A DNA stretch of 64,000 nt from Sphagnum magellanicum. Lineage: Eukaryota; Streptophyta; Sphagnopsida; Sphagnales; Sphagnaceae. A program made the translations under genes and the position numbers. Below are positions 23,921 to 39,108 of the stretch, piece after piece (position 1 is the stretch's first letter; every line of letters begins with the position of its first letter). The DNA lies in contig CM038922.1 in the NCBI GenBank assembly GCA_021904315.1, forward strand, positions 2,579,347-2,643,346. The letters are read 5' to 3'. Below the pieces are notes generated by a model. It did no database searches and was not told the DNA's origin. It saw only the letters and a program-made list of their open reading frames with translations.

Positions 23921-23999
23921 CAAGTTACTAATACTCCAGTAATCAACGATTTTCAAAAATAGGTATATACGAAGAAAAAGCACTGATAACTTTTTTCCT

Positions 24000-24200
24000 A
24001 GGGCTAGGGCAAGTCTACGGGGATTTCGGGCAAGTCTAGGGACAGGTCTATAGGCGATACAGTCAGTTGTTTGAGGGCAACTCCTTTAAAATAGCCACAA
24101 ACTAAGAAAAGCACTGAGGGTTTTTGTGTTGGGCAAGGGCAGGTCCACCGGGCATTTCGGGCAAGTCTATAGGGGATTCTGTTGTTCCAGGGCAACGTCT
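24000..24200. repeat. ~125-bp tandem duplication with GGGCAAGTCTA words
   Basis: Two diverged copies share GGGCAAGTCTA, ATTTCGGGCAAGTCTA, GAGGGCAACT/CAGGGCAACG and AAGAAAAGCACTGA. The unit is comparatively GC-rich in an AT-rich neighbourhood. Confidence 0.6.
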
Positions 24201-27200
24201 ATCTCTGAATGAAGGAAGGTAGTTTGTTTGTTGGCAGGTATAGGCTGAATGGATAAGGTTGAAGTTTTAGGTTTTAAAATAAATAAATTATATTTAAGTT
24301 GGGTGAGGAGAGTAAAGGGGCTTAAAGTTTTTTTTTTTTTTTTCTTCATAATATGGTGATTTAACAAGGATTTTTTTTATGAAGACAATATTTTTTAGAC
24401 ATCAATGTTATTTTTTGGGGGCACCAAACATGGCAACATTTCACCACCAAAAAAAATCAAAAAAAAAAATTAAGAAAAAAAAACAAACAAAATCTTGTTT
24501 GAAATCAAACACTTAATACATTTAACTCAAAATTGAAAACAATTCAATTTCAACTTTTTGTGTGACCAAAATTTTCATGCAAATGACCAAAATTTTGATG
24601 TTTATCAAATACATATATATTGAAATGAAAATGAAAATAATGGTTTAAACAATGGAAAAAAGTTTGGGGTTGAAATGTTGTATTTCAAATCCGAATCGAA
24701 ACGATTAAAGTTTGGATGTACACATGAGTTGCTTAATTAAATTCATAATCTACTTTGTTCATTATTAGACCATAATTTAGCCATTGAACCATGAATAAGA
24801 TTGTAAGTTGTAGTCAACCATGTAGTCAAAATTAGTTAAAATCAAAGAACAATAGTAAAAGGTTTAGGTTAGATTTAAGGTATCAGTTAGGTTTTGTGTC
24901 CCATACTAAAAATAACATGGTATGTTTGTTGTCTTTCATTCTCACTAGCATGAACATTGTGCTAGACTTAATTTTTATTTTCTATTGTTATTTTTGGCAA
25001 GTGTCAGTTTTTTCAAGTGTATGCTTGTGTGGTGTTTTTTTCTATTACTTCGTTTGTTTGTTGTCAAATTCATTTTAGCAAGTATGCTTGTGAGGTGCCT
25101 TTTTCTATTACTTCATTTGTTTGTTGTCAAATTCATTTTAGCAAGTTCTACTTTCTTTCTTTTGCACAATGGATGTTATTCCAATGAAAAAAACTTAATT
25201 AGTTGTTATGGTGGACGATTTGCATTTTGGAATTAGAAATAAGTATGGCACCTTTGATTGAATTGCAAATAGAAGCATGGAAGATACAAGCTATGCATAT
25301 TTGCATTATGATTTGTTAGACAACACACCTTTGACAACAATCACTTTTAAGGTGAAATAACCTCATATAAAGATGCATGAACAATATTTGCAAAATGGCA
25401 TGTATGTGAGGGAAATTTTTTGCATTGAATTAAAGTCCAAAAGAGGATTTGAAAAAGGTGACATGCATGTTGTCATTACAATTGAATCAATGACCATTGT
25501 GTCATCAATCATTGTTTTTGAACATGAGTTGATTCCCATGTTTTCCACATGGATTCCATTGGAAAATTAGTAAATTTTTTTTAGAATTGAAATTCTACCA
25601 CCATTGTTGTCAACATTGTTGATGTAATGGGAAGAGGGGATAGCAAGCGTGAAAGATAGTTATTAATTACAAATGGAGAAGGCAAAATTGATCATGATGT
25701 TCTTGTTATTGGCAACAATTTTAGAACAAAATATGAATAACTTCTTGAGGCATATAATGGAGACCAATGTGCTATGGTCTTTGATAAAGAATGTGGAACA
25801 ACATCCAAAGGATATTGATATTTGAAGGCACAACAATACACAATTCTCATAATGGTTGTTAAAGAAGTTACTTAAGCTCGCTTTTTCAAGTTGCACATCA
25901 AATTGTCAATTGCTTGACTTACAGTAAGAGAAATAAATACCTTTCTTATCATTTTCACCAAAAAAATTTTAATTTTTTTTCAAATTCAAAGGAAAAAATT
26001 GGATAATGCTAATTCACCTTCCCAAGGGTTCACCCAATTCTTCCCGTCCAAAGGAAAAATGTTTCCTTGAGAATATAATAATAAAAAAACCAACCAATTC
26101 TCCCTCTTGCCGAGGGGAAAAGAAATTCAAAAACACTTTTTGTTATGTATTTATTATGCATCTCATTCTTTTTTGTTAAGTGTTAGTGTAATTATGTGTA
26201 TGTGTGTGTGTTTTTTTTAATTTTCTTTCTTGATTGATTTTTTTTTCCCCACATTTTCCCATCACTTTTTGTTCATCTTCATTATTTTTTTGTTTTAACA
26301 TATTTTGGTTTTATTTTATAAATGACTAAGGTGTTGTCCATATTTAGCCCTGTTACATTTCCATTCCAAGTGGAAATTATCATATAGTGGATGTCATCAT
26401 TTGTTCAATGGGTGATGTTCATTGTAATGTTTTTTATTCTAAATGTTCATAAATCAGGTTTTTTTTTCTGGTTCCATTATAACCAATGATGGATTTATGT
26501 TATTGACCATTGAGGGAAAATGGTTTAAAATATTTATGCATATGATAGAATTTGAATTCCTAAATTTTATTCATTCAAAACAAGTTCAACTCCCCGTTTC
26601 AATTTATTCATGGTAAATTTCAATTGTTGCCCACATATGCCCTTGTTGGTATTTAAAAAGACATACAATAATTTATCCCATAAGTAGAAATCAATTTGGG
26701 AAGTGAGGGTTTGATTGCTCCTTTGGCAATTAGTTGTAGTGACAATGTCCAATGTAATGTGAAATGCAAGTTTGACTTTGATGAGTTAAAATTAGTTTTT
26801 AGATCAAAACCTTCTTGAACACTAAAATTGTTGATATTTTTTGTGTCTTTTTTTTATAATTACCTTTAGTATACAAATATTGAACATATATGTGAAAACT
26901 CCCTATACCATTTTTTTAGTGATTTCCTTTTTCCTCATGTTTGAAACAAATTTTGAATGGAAGTAATTTTCCAATATAAAAAAAATTGCAATGTAATTTT
27001 TAAATATATATATATATTTCAATGGAATCAATTTTTCAATGGAATTAATTTTTAAGTAATTTTTTTTCAAATGAAGTTTATTTTTTAGTAATTTTTTAAT
27101 ACAATATGATCAAATTTTTATTACAAACAATTTTCAATCCAAATAGTTTTTCAATGCAAACAAATTTTGAATATAAATATATATTTTAATCTAAAAAACA

Positions 27201-28850
27201 TTTTTTTATAAGTAGTTTTTTTAATCCAAGTAGTTTTTTCAATCTAATTTTTTTTTAATACAAGCAATTTTTCAACATAAGTAGTTTTCGATGTTTTAAA
27301 AAAATGCAAGTAGTTTTACCCAAAAAAGTCAATGTAAATAGTCTTCTAATGAATCATTGATTTCATGTCTTTTGGAATGTGTATGTGTGAGGGAAATGAT
27401 TTTCATTATTTATATATTTGAATTAAATTTAAATTCATAATAATGGAAACAATTTTATCAAATTTGGATGATTCATCATTTCAACATGTATTGCATTCAT
27501 ATGGTCTTCATTTGGTTTCAACATACAAATATGAAATAGGAAATTAATTATATATCTTATTTATTAGATACCCATTTGTCATCTCTTCAATTGAGACAAA
27601 ATAACATGGCACATTTAAATCAATGTTATTATTGAATACGAAAAAAACCCAACAATGTCATATTTGAGAATTAAATCTAAGTTTTTTATTTGATTTACAT
27701 CAATGTATGGTCACAACTAAACATCAATATGTGACAAAATGGAATTAAGTGTCATTATGCGAGGTTTGTGGGGAGATTTCATTATAATATATTAGATAAT
27801 TAAATATTTACAAAAGCCAATTTACATTTGGAATAGAATATTCAAATGCATTATGTCTTGATGTGGAATGGATTTTCAATTTATCCCCCTGCATATAATT
27901 TATAACTTTCAACATTTTGAACCAATTGAATATGTTGATGGTTTATTTAGATCCTTGCTTAATTTTTAAACAAATGATCACAAAATTCACATAGATTTGA
28001 ATGATTTTCCATCTTTTTTCAAACGAATGATGCAAAAATTTCTTATTCAATTTTCACAACCAACTACACATTTCTATTGGAACGAAAATTTTGACTATAC
28101 ATTTTTGATTTGTTTTAAGGCTAAAATAATAGTTTTACAAAAGAAGAACTTTTTTTTGCACAAAAAGAGGTGAAAAAAAAGACATTTTGAAAAATAATTG
28201 GGAGTCACAATTGAAATATGTTGTTTCATTGTTCAACATTTTTTGCAATACAAATACTACTAAAAAAATTTAAAATTTTATTCAACACTTATAGAAAAAA
28301 AAAATTACAAATTTATTTATCAATTATGAGATTTTTTTAGTCCATTCAACTTGATGTTTGAAACCAAAGTTGACATTTATAATAAACAAATCCAAAATGT
28401 TTTCATAATGTTATTTTTTAATTGTGAAAGGTTATTTTTAAAAAATAATTTAAATGTTTTTTTAATAGATTACCAAGACAACTTTTCGCATATTTTCAAA
28501 TTCAAATAAAACCTTGCTCAACATCATACACACGTACAAGTTGATTACATAATATCAATGAAAATAAACTTTTTTTTTATTAAATACTAAATATATTTTC
28601 TAGAAATAAAATCATTCAATTGGTTCAAAATTTAACATTATTAATAAAACGACTTTTTATAAACATATTTTGTTTTGGCTCAAATTTATAAATTATATGG
28701 GTATGGGCAATATAAGATGCATGGTAATGTTATTAATGTTTTTGCAAATATGAATCAAATTCAATTAATACCAGCATAATTACCGCATGTTAATGTAATA
28801 ATATGTGTTCCTTAAATGACATCTTGAATACAAATCGCCTTATATGTTAA
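24200..28850. other. AT-rich DNA with an unidentified decayed ORF
   Basis: Mostly A/T-rich with homopolymer runs. At 25373-25570 (+) a 65-codon frame has ordinary amino-acid composition (starts MHEQYLQNGMYVREIFCIE) and appears to continue in other frames on either side, as a decayed protein would. I do not recognise it. Its position a few kb upstream of the Helitron relic at 28850 makes a transposon origin possible, but this is not shown. Confidence 0.35.
24994..25146. repeat. ~70-bp direct tandem duplication
   Basis: TTTTTCTATTACTTC(A/G)TTTGTTTGTTGTCAAATTCATTTTAGCAAGT occurs twice, at about 25038-25082 and 25100-25146, each preceded by GTATGCTTGTG(T/A)GGTG. This is a simple local duplication. 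Confidence 0.7.
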
Positions 28851-29665
28851 GATATGTTTGTCCAAATATGGTGATGGGTGATTTACAAGATATAATTAAA
28901 ACACCATTATACAAAGATTTGAATGTTACCATCATCATCAATGGGTAAGTTTGTTTACTTTGGATATGGATTCAAAATCCCAAATTCTTAATTATACTAG
29001 TGCATCATATGATAACTTTAATTTTGATATTAAAGAAATGTAGTGTACACCAACAAATTTGATGATGTATAATTTTTTGGACGTTCCAAAAAAATGGATT
29101 ATGAAAATACAATATATTTTATTGTTCCAAGTCTAAACTTGCACCCTTTAAGTTTATTTTTAAATAAACATTCAAAGGCATTAAATTTTTCAGCATTGTT
29201 TTATAGGCAACTTCAATAATTTTCAAAATGTCAAGTTCATATCAATAAATAGTTCAATGGGAATTGCTTCATAAATCCAGGGATTTTTCAACCAATATTT
29301 TTAACCTTTTTTCTAAAGATGTTGAAGTTTCCATATAAAAAGTTAGAGGTTTAGGTTAGGTCTAAATATGAAATGGAAAATTATGTGGTGCAAGTGCAAG
29401 ATAAACCAAACTTAAATATTATTTTCAAATCATACCTAAATTGTCATGATTTAAAAGGCTTATATAATTCACTTGATTATTTTGAGAGGCTATGAAAAAA
29501 AAAATTTGCAATGATCATGCAATTTGGTCTTCCAACATTCTTTGTCATTTTTACATTTATTGAAAAATTATGGGATCCTTTCATTAAAGTTTTGTACACA
29601 CGACATGCTTCAAGGTGAAAACACATTATAGTGACCCATTTTGGAGTGTCACATTATATTACTTT
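28850..29665 (+). pseudogene. Decayed Helitron N-terminal (helitron-like-N) fragment
   Basis: Plus-strand pieces in several frames resemble the N-terminal half of Helitron Rep/helicase proteins. IIKTPLYKDLNVTI is near 28900. LNKHSKALNFSALFYRQL follows near 29165. DYFERL and then a run containing GLPTFFVIFTFIEKLWDPFIK lie at 29476-29615. The latter corresponds to the family's 'PTFFVTFT..E..W' signature. Multiple stops and frame changes show it is dead. It is unrelated in detail to the 54-59 kb Helitron, so it is a second lineage or a much older copy. Ends were not located. Confidence 0.5.
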
Positions 29666-31540
29666 CTAGGGGTGTACATGTTTGAATGTATCCCATTTCA
29701 AACTTTTGGAATAATTCCACAATATATTTGCATATTATGTTAGAATGTAACCTAGACAATATATTTAAAAATATATATTTCATTTCATTTTATGAAATGG
29801 GAAATGGGAGTATATTTGTGAAAACAAATGTAATGTACCTATGTACTAAAAAACACAGATATATCTCAAAAAAAATTTAAATGATTTTTAATCTTTGTGA
29901 AAGTCAAAGGTATATTGAACCATGTCATTTCACATATTTTGAACCATGTTTGGATGCCATGTGATTAAATTGAAAAATTCCATTTCAAAAAATCAATTTT
30001 TTCAACAAAGATGTGATAAATGTGTGGTAAATTAAAAATTTGACAAAATAATCACATTCACATGAAAGATGACAAGCATAACTAAATGGGCCATTAAATT
30101 TTTTTCATTAAAATTGATTATTTTAATGCCTAATGAAACCTTAAAATTAATGCAGTCAAAATGAGATAATGGCCTTAATATCTTATATTATGTATATGCC
30201 CATGGATTTTTAATATATATAATCAATATTTTTATTTTTATTTTATTTTAAAAATTATATAACATTAGTTTTGTAAAAATAATAATTGTAGGGCCCAAAA
30301 ACCAAAATCGATACTCAAAATCAAATGTAACATGCTTTTGGAACAATTATATTATATGTTTAATAATAAATGCCCTAAAGGGGGTTACCATAGTGTGTTT
30401 TCACCCTTTAAATTAAATCTTTCAAAAAAAATAAAAGACCTACAATTTGTTCATATAGTAGAATTAATGTGAATCAACCCTATCACATGTGCCAAATATT
30501 ATGATAAAAAAACATCTTCTTTCTATAAACCTATGACCAAAAACCATTTTTTTTAACATATTTACAATTTTTATTTCGTCATTGAAGTCCAAAAGTGTGA
30601 GAACAAACATGACCATGGACTTTTATGGATTAAAAATGCACATATGTATGGAAAAATTGCAAATGAAGAAATTGAATGGTTTATAAGCATGTATATTGCT
30701 TATGATGTATCGTTATTACCGAATCCATTGCAAAATGCACAACAATGTCAACACATGCATACATGTAAAAAAAAACCATGTTGTTTATAGATTTCATTAT
30801 CAAATCCTTCCCCTCCATGATTTTTTTTTTGAAACCATTTCAAATAGATGGGAATTATCCATTTTCACAACAATAGTTTCATGCATAAACATAAAAAATA
30901 AAATCAATCTTTTTAAAACTAAAAATTGTAGATAGTATATCATTTTCTAAATTTTTAGATTTTTTGAACCTTGATGAAAATACATATATATTAATTTTGA
31001 AGAGCAATTAACAAAAATTCATTTGAGAAAAAAAACTCTTAAAAACATAAAAATTAATGCATATGTGGTTTGCAAATACAGATGTATATGTGATTGATTT
31101 TAGAGCCATATGTAGCTACAATATATTGCACATTGTATATGACAAATAGATAAATCAATAACATCATGACTACATTCTATCATATAAAAATGTATCATAA
31201 ATAATATAAACACAAATATAAAAATCACTACAACAAATCATGACTTTTCAAAAGGTTCAACTTGATTAAAGTGTCCACATTGATCAAAAGGATGTCCACT
31301 TTGATCAAAGGCATTGGGCATGAAAGACACATGGTTTTTTTTCACTAAAATCACCATTTTGACAAAGTGTTAAGTCATACATCTAATAAAGAGGGATAAA
31401 TTTTTTAAATGGTGCATCAAGATGCCCATGGCATAATCTAATTGGCCATATTAAATGATCATGCTTAGTCAAATTTGTCATATTAATTTATTTAGCTAGC
31501 CTACTTGTTATGCCTATTAGGTTAACTAGCTACCTATTTG
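29666..31540. other. AT-rich intergenic DNA, no gene seen
   Basis: Open frames are short and biased by composition. No RNA gene or repeat boundary was recognised. Confidence 0.45.
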
Positions 31541-31559
31541 CCTAACATATACTTACCTA

Positions 31560-32085
31560 TTTAGCAAAATATGTCCTACCTACCTACTTACCTACCATCT
31601 ACCTACCCCTGTCCTACCTAGCCATTATTTACCTACTATTTAACAAAGTACCTATTTATTTACCTACCTACCAATGTCCTACTTACTATTTACCTACCTA
31701 CCTACGTCTTACATATTATCTACCAAACTTACATATTTATCTACCTACCTACTTACATCCTATTTATTTCTTATCTACTTCTTATCTACTAAAGTTACTT
31801 ATTTATCTACCTACCTACCTACGTCCTACCTACTTATTATATGCCTACTATCTACCAAAGTTACTTATTTATACGTATCCACTATCTACCTACTTATTTA
31901 TTGATCTACCTACTTACTTACCTATTTATCGATCTACCTACCTACCTGCCTACTTATTATCTACCTACATGCTTACCTATTTCTCTATTTATCTACCTAC
32001 CTACCTATTATCTACCTACTTACTTACCTATTTATTTGCCTGCCTACCTACCTACCTATCTACCTATCTAGTTACCAACTTATGA
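31560..32085. repeat. Long degenerate TACC/TACT/TATC tetranucleotide tract
   Basis: More than 500 bp made almost entirely of CTAC, CTAT and TTAC words. Locally purer runs such as CTACCTACCTACCTA occur near 31810, 31990 and 32045. Plus-strand frames through it encode Tyr/Leu/Pro/Thr-rich nonsense and are not genes. A reverse-complement relative of the same repeat occurs at 12295-12315. Confidence 0.9.
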
Positions 32086-32185
32086 AAAAAATTAAAGTTC
32101 AAATGTTGTTATATGCATTGACAAAAAATTACATTGAAGTTCAAAGAAATATGTTAAATACATTTGGTATCATAGTGTTTTTACG

Positions 32186-32345
32186 AAGTGTCATGGTGGT
32201 TTGATGGTTAAAATATTGGGTGTGAAGCCAAGAAGACTAATGTTTAATCCCCCTTATCAACATATACTACGTGGAGTATGTACATTTTTATATATACCTT
32301 GTGCATGTGCGTAAATGTATAGTATCTAAGGGGGTGTACATAGGT
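32186..32345 (+). mobile_element. tRNA-derived SINE-like sequence
   Basis: GTCATGGTGGTTTGATGGTTAAAATATTGGGTGTGAAGCC resembles a pol III A-box head. TGTTTAATCCCCC about 35 bp on resembles a degraded B box (GTTCGAATCC), followed by a unique tail. Head and spacing fit a tRNA-derived SINE, but both boxes are mutated and no poly(A) end or target duplication was pinned down. It is too degenerate to be a working tRNA gene. Confidence 0.4.
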
Positions 32346-32349
32346 AGGT

Positions 32350-35300
32350 AGGAGGCCATGGTGGGTGGTTGAGTGGGTATGTACCAATGTTGTCCGAGTC
32401 TCTAATTTCCAAACAAAATTCCAAATACGAATAAAAAATATTTTCATTTATAAAAAAAAAAAGATGGATATGTATATTTAAAATCTCACCTATTTTCAAA
32501 TATAGATGAGTATGTATTCAATATTTTTTCCCCTTTGCTAATTATGAATAAACAATTTTATTGAATGCTAAAAAATCATGGATATGCATAAAGGATATGC
32601 AGTGCCAATTTGCCACTTGTCATTTATAATGTCGACTAGGGCTTAAGGTTTTGAGTTTAAATGCATATCTTCCAAACTTAAAAAAATTACAAACATTAAA
32701 ACTTCCTATTGAATATGTATAAACTCTTTGGTTATGTATAACTCCCATACATAGATAATGTTTTTCTTTTCAAATTTTTGCAACCTAGCAAAAAAAAAGG
32801 TTGGCGAATGCAACAAAAAGTTTTTTTTAAAAATACAAAAAGTTCACCATATCTTGAGGGAAAAAAATCTAAAAGTCCCCACATTTAAACAATGTGTTTT
32901 TGTAAGATGTTAGAACTAGGCAAGATTCCCAAAAAATTTAATGTCCTTCCAAGATAGTTGCCATTTATTACTAATTAATGATTGGGATCCTAGCCACTAC
33001 ACCTACTTGAAGAATTTGAAATATATATATATACATAATTGAACATATGTCTAGATAATTCCTGAATATAAGTATGCATCTGATTAATTAAATGTTTTCC
33101 ATCCATGAATATGAATAATTTAAGATCAATGGTCAGTTTATATCTAGAGGATACATTTAATTTATTTTTTGAAATTGATATAGTTTAGATACCCATTTAT
33201 GTGTAACCATAAATTATGCATATACTTAACTAGCTGACCTTGTATAACCAGACAACACTAGTACATACATATTATTTATTTATTACATATTTATGTTTTA
33301 AAATTGAAAATTGAAAATTACATAATTTAATTATTTTTACAAAATTATAATAATTTTTTCAAAAGATCACAAACCTAAAATTATTAGGTTTGTAAATTAT
33401 AATAAATATAGATATATTGAAAATTGGTTAAAAGAACAATTTCTATTATATTTGCCATTTTGAACCTCAGAAAATTTACAATTCGAAACTAATGTAATAT
33501 GGCACGATGCATATTGTTAACAACATGGTGAAATTTCTAAAAATAAATCTTTTTTCAACTATTGAATGTCATTTCCAAATATAAAAAAAATGAATGATTC
33601 AATAGACCTATAATCAAAACCACTACATCCAACAAACATTTGGAATGATGGCATAAATGATGAAGTAAATTATTTACCTCTTGCAATTCATATTACAAAC
33701 ATAATCAATATTGAACATTATGATTGATGATTTAATTTTGTAATTTAATCATATAATGTATCAAACCAAAATTCACAAACTTAAAAAAATGAATATGTCA
33801 TAAAATCTTCATATTCTATGTTAATGGAATAATTTGAATATTGTAGATTACTTAAACAATTAAATGAAGAATAAAGATTAAATTTGATGACATTATGCAT
33901 AAAAATCAATTATACCCTAATACACCAATTTGTTTGTTTTTGATAGGGAATGTTGAAATTAGTAAATTTTGTACATTAAAACTTATATTCAAAGATTATT
34001 ATGATTATACAATAAAAAACATATCTTTTGATTTAACAAAAATCAAGGTTTTACTTCTGGCATTAATAGGTAAAACTACCTTTAATATTAATGGTTAGAC
34101 AATACATTCAACATTGAACATGCTTAACCAACAATCCTTATTCAATTTACCAAACTTATCAATAGATTCATTAAATAGGTTTACATGTCAGTATGAATAA
34201 TTTACAACTTGTTGTGATAGATGAAATATAACTTGTTATAGATAAATAATAAATTAAGGTCCATAAAACATATTCAAAACAAATTTTCCAATGGTGTGGA
34301 TGTTATCATGACAAGTGGTTTCTATCAAACATCCCTTATGAAAAGTAATTGGATCTTTCAAAATATCAAAAACAATGTTATTACATTAACACCAATTTTT
34401 TGGCAAACATATTTATAATGTTATCAATTAAATAAAGTTATATGACAATTTGATATGGTCTTCACAAAAACTTAAAACAAATTTTGTATTGGAACAAAAT
34501 TTGCAAAGGATATTCAATTTATAATTGATAACCACCCAATAGTTTTACTATTCCATATTTATTTTATATAAATAAGCTTGTGTGAAAACATAATGCAATT
34601 ATGTTCATTAATATAGTAGGTTTCACATTTATTTTCAAAACAATGGACATTAATTATCAATCACGCCCACCATCTTACAAACTCTCAAACAATCCAAGTA
34701 AAACTATAGGGTTGCGTTCTACAATTCATATAAAAAAATATGTTGGTTGAATTATGTGTTAGTAACTATGCAATGTATGATGGTTTTGTGAATGGAATTG
34801 ATGACATTTTAAAAATATCAATAACATATTGTGAGAAAACCATCATATGTATAATGTTCCAAATTTCTAAAATTAGAACACTAGCAAAAAAAAAAAAAAA
34901 TCATTTTAACAACAACATTAAATCAAAATGGACACCAATTAACTTATCATTAAAGATATAAGAGTTGGTAAATCTTAATCATTTATCATAACAAAGATTC
35001 AATTTCCAATTTAACTTGTTGCAACAAGAACCATTCATTGTCTTCAAGGATTATCACTAGATGAATTGATATTTAATCTTACTAATGTTTAAAAACATGG
35101 GTTAACATATACATTATTATCATGCATTCAAACAAAAGAAAAATTGCTTTTGTTAACCTTTCTCCAGTATCTAGTTGAATATCTAGTTGTACCTTGTGCA
35201 CATTATAAAAAATTGTTACATTTTTTATATTGAAAAAATGGATTGAATTTTGAATAGTTTTTGTGTCATTGGAAATTCAATTAAAGTACGAAAAATGGTT

Positions 35301-35379
35301 TTGAAAGGAAAAAATAGTTGCATAACTAGTTCACATTTGGGCCAACGACATGAGTTACATGAATGGGAATGATGTAAAC

Positions 35380-35410
<31 letters not shown>

Positions 35411-36738
35411 GTTTTGTTTTAATCAAAATGGTGAATTTTGACTGAAAATAATAATAATCATAAACTAGCAAAGAAAAACTTGTCACAAAAAAAAAATAAA
35501 AATCAATTACAAAACAAATCAGTGTTTTTTTGGGTCAATTTTGTTATGTGACAACCATCATCCACAAGAAGATTTAACCAAATTTGGGTGCCAAAAAAAT
35601 TTCTTTATATTTTTGGCTACTACTGGAACCTATTATAGAAACAGCAATTTGCATATATATGTTTTTCGACATCTGGCAAATTTGGGTCCTTTTTACACTA
35701 AATAATCACTTATATAAGTTGAAATCAAATTTTTCAGGTCACAAATTTGCAACAATTCACCAAAACAATTTCACTGATGTAAACTTGCCAACCTTCATTT
35801 ATTGCAATTGAACACTACAACAAAGGAGACAATGAGAGGGTTTAGGAAACACATCACATATCAACATGTATCCTAAACCCTAAACCTACCCCAATAGAAA
35901 GAATGCTAAAAAACAAGAAAGCAATGACAAAAAATACTCAAAAGGAATTATTTCCTAGTGTATTATTGTGAGGGAACCTTACATTAAACCCTAAACCCTA
36001 AAGAGCATGGATCTTACACCTCCTCCTTAAACTTGGATTCACATGAAAGTAATAAAAAGGAATAAACTAAGAGAATGAATAAACTACCTCTATCTCTATC
36101 TCTAACTCAAAAAATGAAATGACAAGTGATGATCATAGGGGTGAGAGAAACCATAAATGCTTTTATATATCTCATCCTTACCAGGCTCAGTTGCAAAAAA
36201 CAAACCAACCAATCTCAAATCATTTCAATTGCAAGTGGATTTGAGGCCTTGGCATAGTGTGCAAGCCTTCATTTGCTAGTGTCTTTTTTTATTAGTACAG
36301 CTTAAACCCTTAATATACACATATCACTACCATTCCACATTTTTATAATGCAGTACTGACATTCACACCAAGTAGAAATAACCAAAGAATGACATTCCTG
36401 TCAGCAACTATTTGGCACCTGTTTTCACTGGTGTTTCTCAATCAAATGTTCTTTGGCCCCCCAAGCTTCTTACAACCAGGAATGTCCAAGCTCCCACTGT
36501 TAGACAATAGCAGGCTGTGACAAGAATAATGGAACCGAGCACAATCACAAATACATTCCTCCAAATCAAGATCAAGTCTCAAAATCAAATGAGTCCTTAT
36601 GGTCTGATTTGTCACCCAACCTCTACATACAAACTAAGATTTAGTACTTTCAGAAATCTAATTGAGAAACAACAGATTGTCGCATAGTAAGCATGGTAGT
36701 TTCCAGAGAAAAGTTTCTCAAGAAAAAGCATGTGTTGT
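32350..36738. other. AT-rich intergenic DNA, no gene seen
   Basis: No coding region is recognised. Contents include a T-run (over 25 T) at 35384-35410 and a copy of the dispersed repeat at 35555-35720 (ATCATCCACAAGAAGATTTAACCAAATTTGGGT). AAACCCTAAACC-type telomere-like words occur near 35873-35886 and 35987-36001. The stretch nearest 36739 is probably 3' UTR of the ubiquitin-RUB gene. Confidence 0.45.
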
Positions 36739-38119
<1,381 letters not shown>

Positions 38120-38506
38120 CTACAAAAACCGACTTCCCAGCTCCAAAGCTGCCTCTTTCTTTCAGACACACCTGGACACAACGGAAGAAGACTTGGGTGA
38201 GTAATTTTCCAGGCTTCTTCAAGCTTTTCAAACCAGAACAACGTCTAGTTCACGGTATCCGAGACCGACGGTACTGCTACAGCCATGACTACATGCCTTC
38301 CATATCTCCCTCCCGGGAGTTTGCAAACAACCGGAAAGCCACTCATCAAAACCAAAACCCTTATCAAATTTTCTAACCCTCGGAATTTTCTAGCCCTGAT
38401 AGATGTAAACTTCTTCTTCTTCAAGACAGAAAGCAAAACTATGGAACATGATGCATAAGCCACGAGAAGTCGAAGAACAAGAAACCCTATACCTTGTAGC
38501 TATAGA

Positions 38507-38530
38507 CACACACACAAACACACACACAGA
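38507..38530. repeat. (CA)n microsatellite in putative leader intron
   Basis: ACACACACAAACACACACACA lies within the inferred 5' leader intron of the ubiquitin-RUB gene. It is minor and probably neutral. Confidence 0.7.
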
Positions 38531-38659
38531 GCCTGACAAGACCCGTAATCCTCCACCAAAACGCACAAAAGCAGATCCCACGAACCGGGAAACATTAGAT
38601 TCCGAAAACCGCAAAAAAAACCAGAGGGAGGGAAAAGAGAAGAGAACACCGCGAACCTG

Positions 38660-39108
38660 TGTGTGGAAGTAGGATGGGTTGCCACAAACAAATTGCTGCA
38701 GACACAAAGGAAAGACAAGAAATCTTCAGGATGAGCACAAAACGAAAAAACGAAACAGAGAAAATGAAATCTTCGGGAGTCAGACCTGTTCTGCAAAGCT
38801 ACAGTAGACGACAAACCGGAACCACCAACATCCTCAACCTCGCACAACCTCTCGTCTACGCTGCAAGGGATGCCGTTCCCTCATGGATTCTGATATTCCT
38901 CTGCCCGGTGAACATCTAGGGTTAGGGTTAGGGTTAGGGTTTGGCGCTCTCAAAATCTTGATGTGTTTTTGTGGCGTGGAAGCTAAGAGTTTGATAATGG
39001 TGTTTTTGTTGGAAGAAAGAGAATAATTGGAGGAGTTGAAGAATGGAAGGGGGTTGTTGAAGTTGTGTGTCTGTTGTGTGTGTCTGAGAGAGAGAGAGAG
39101 AGAGAGAG
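38660..39108. promoter_or_regulatory. Shared divergent promoter with telo-repeat
   Basis: The head-to-head spacer between ubiquitin-RUB (-) and LTV1 (+) carries four consecutive TAGGGT units at 38917-38940. It also has a (GA)n run at 39089-39109, adjoining the LTV1 ATG. Telo-box sequence is a known promoter element of plant translation and ribosome-biogenesis genes, which fits both partners. The exact start sites are not visible. Confidence 0.6.

Noticed and set aside
31674..32071. Open reading frames in the TACC tract
   Set aside because: Tyr/Leu/Pro-rich translation is produced by the tetranucleotide repeat itself.
38917..38940. TTAGGG array as a true telomere or fusion site
   Set aside because: Only about four units, located in the promoter between two intact genes; a telo-box role is simpler.
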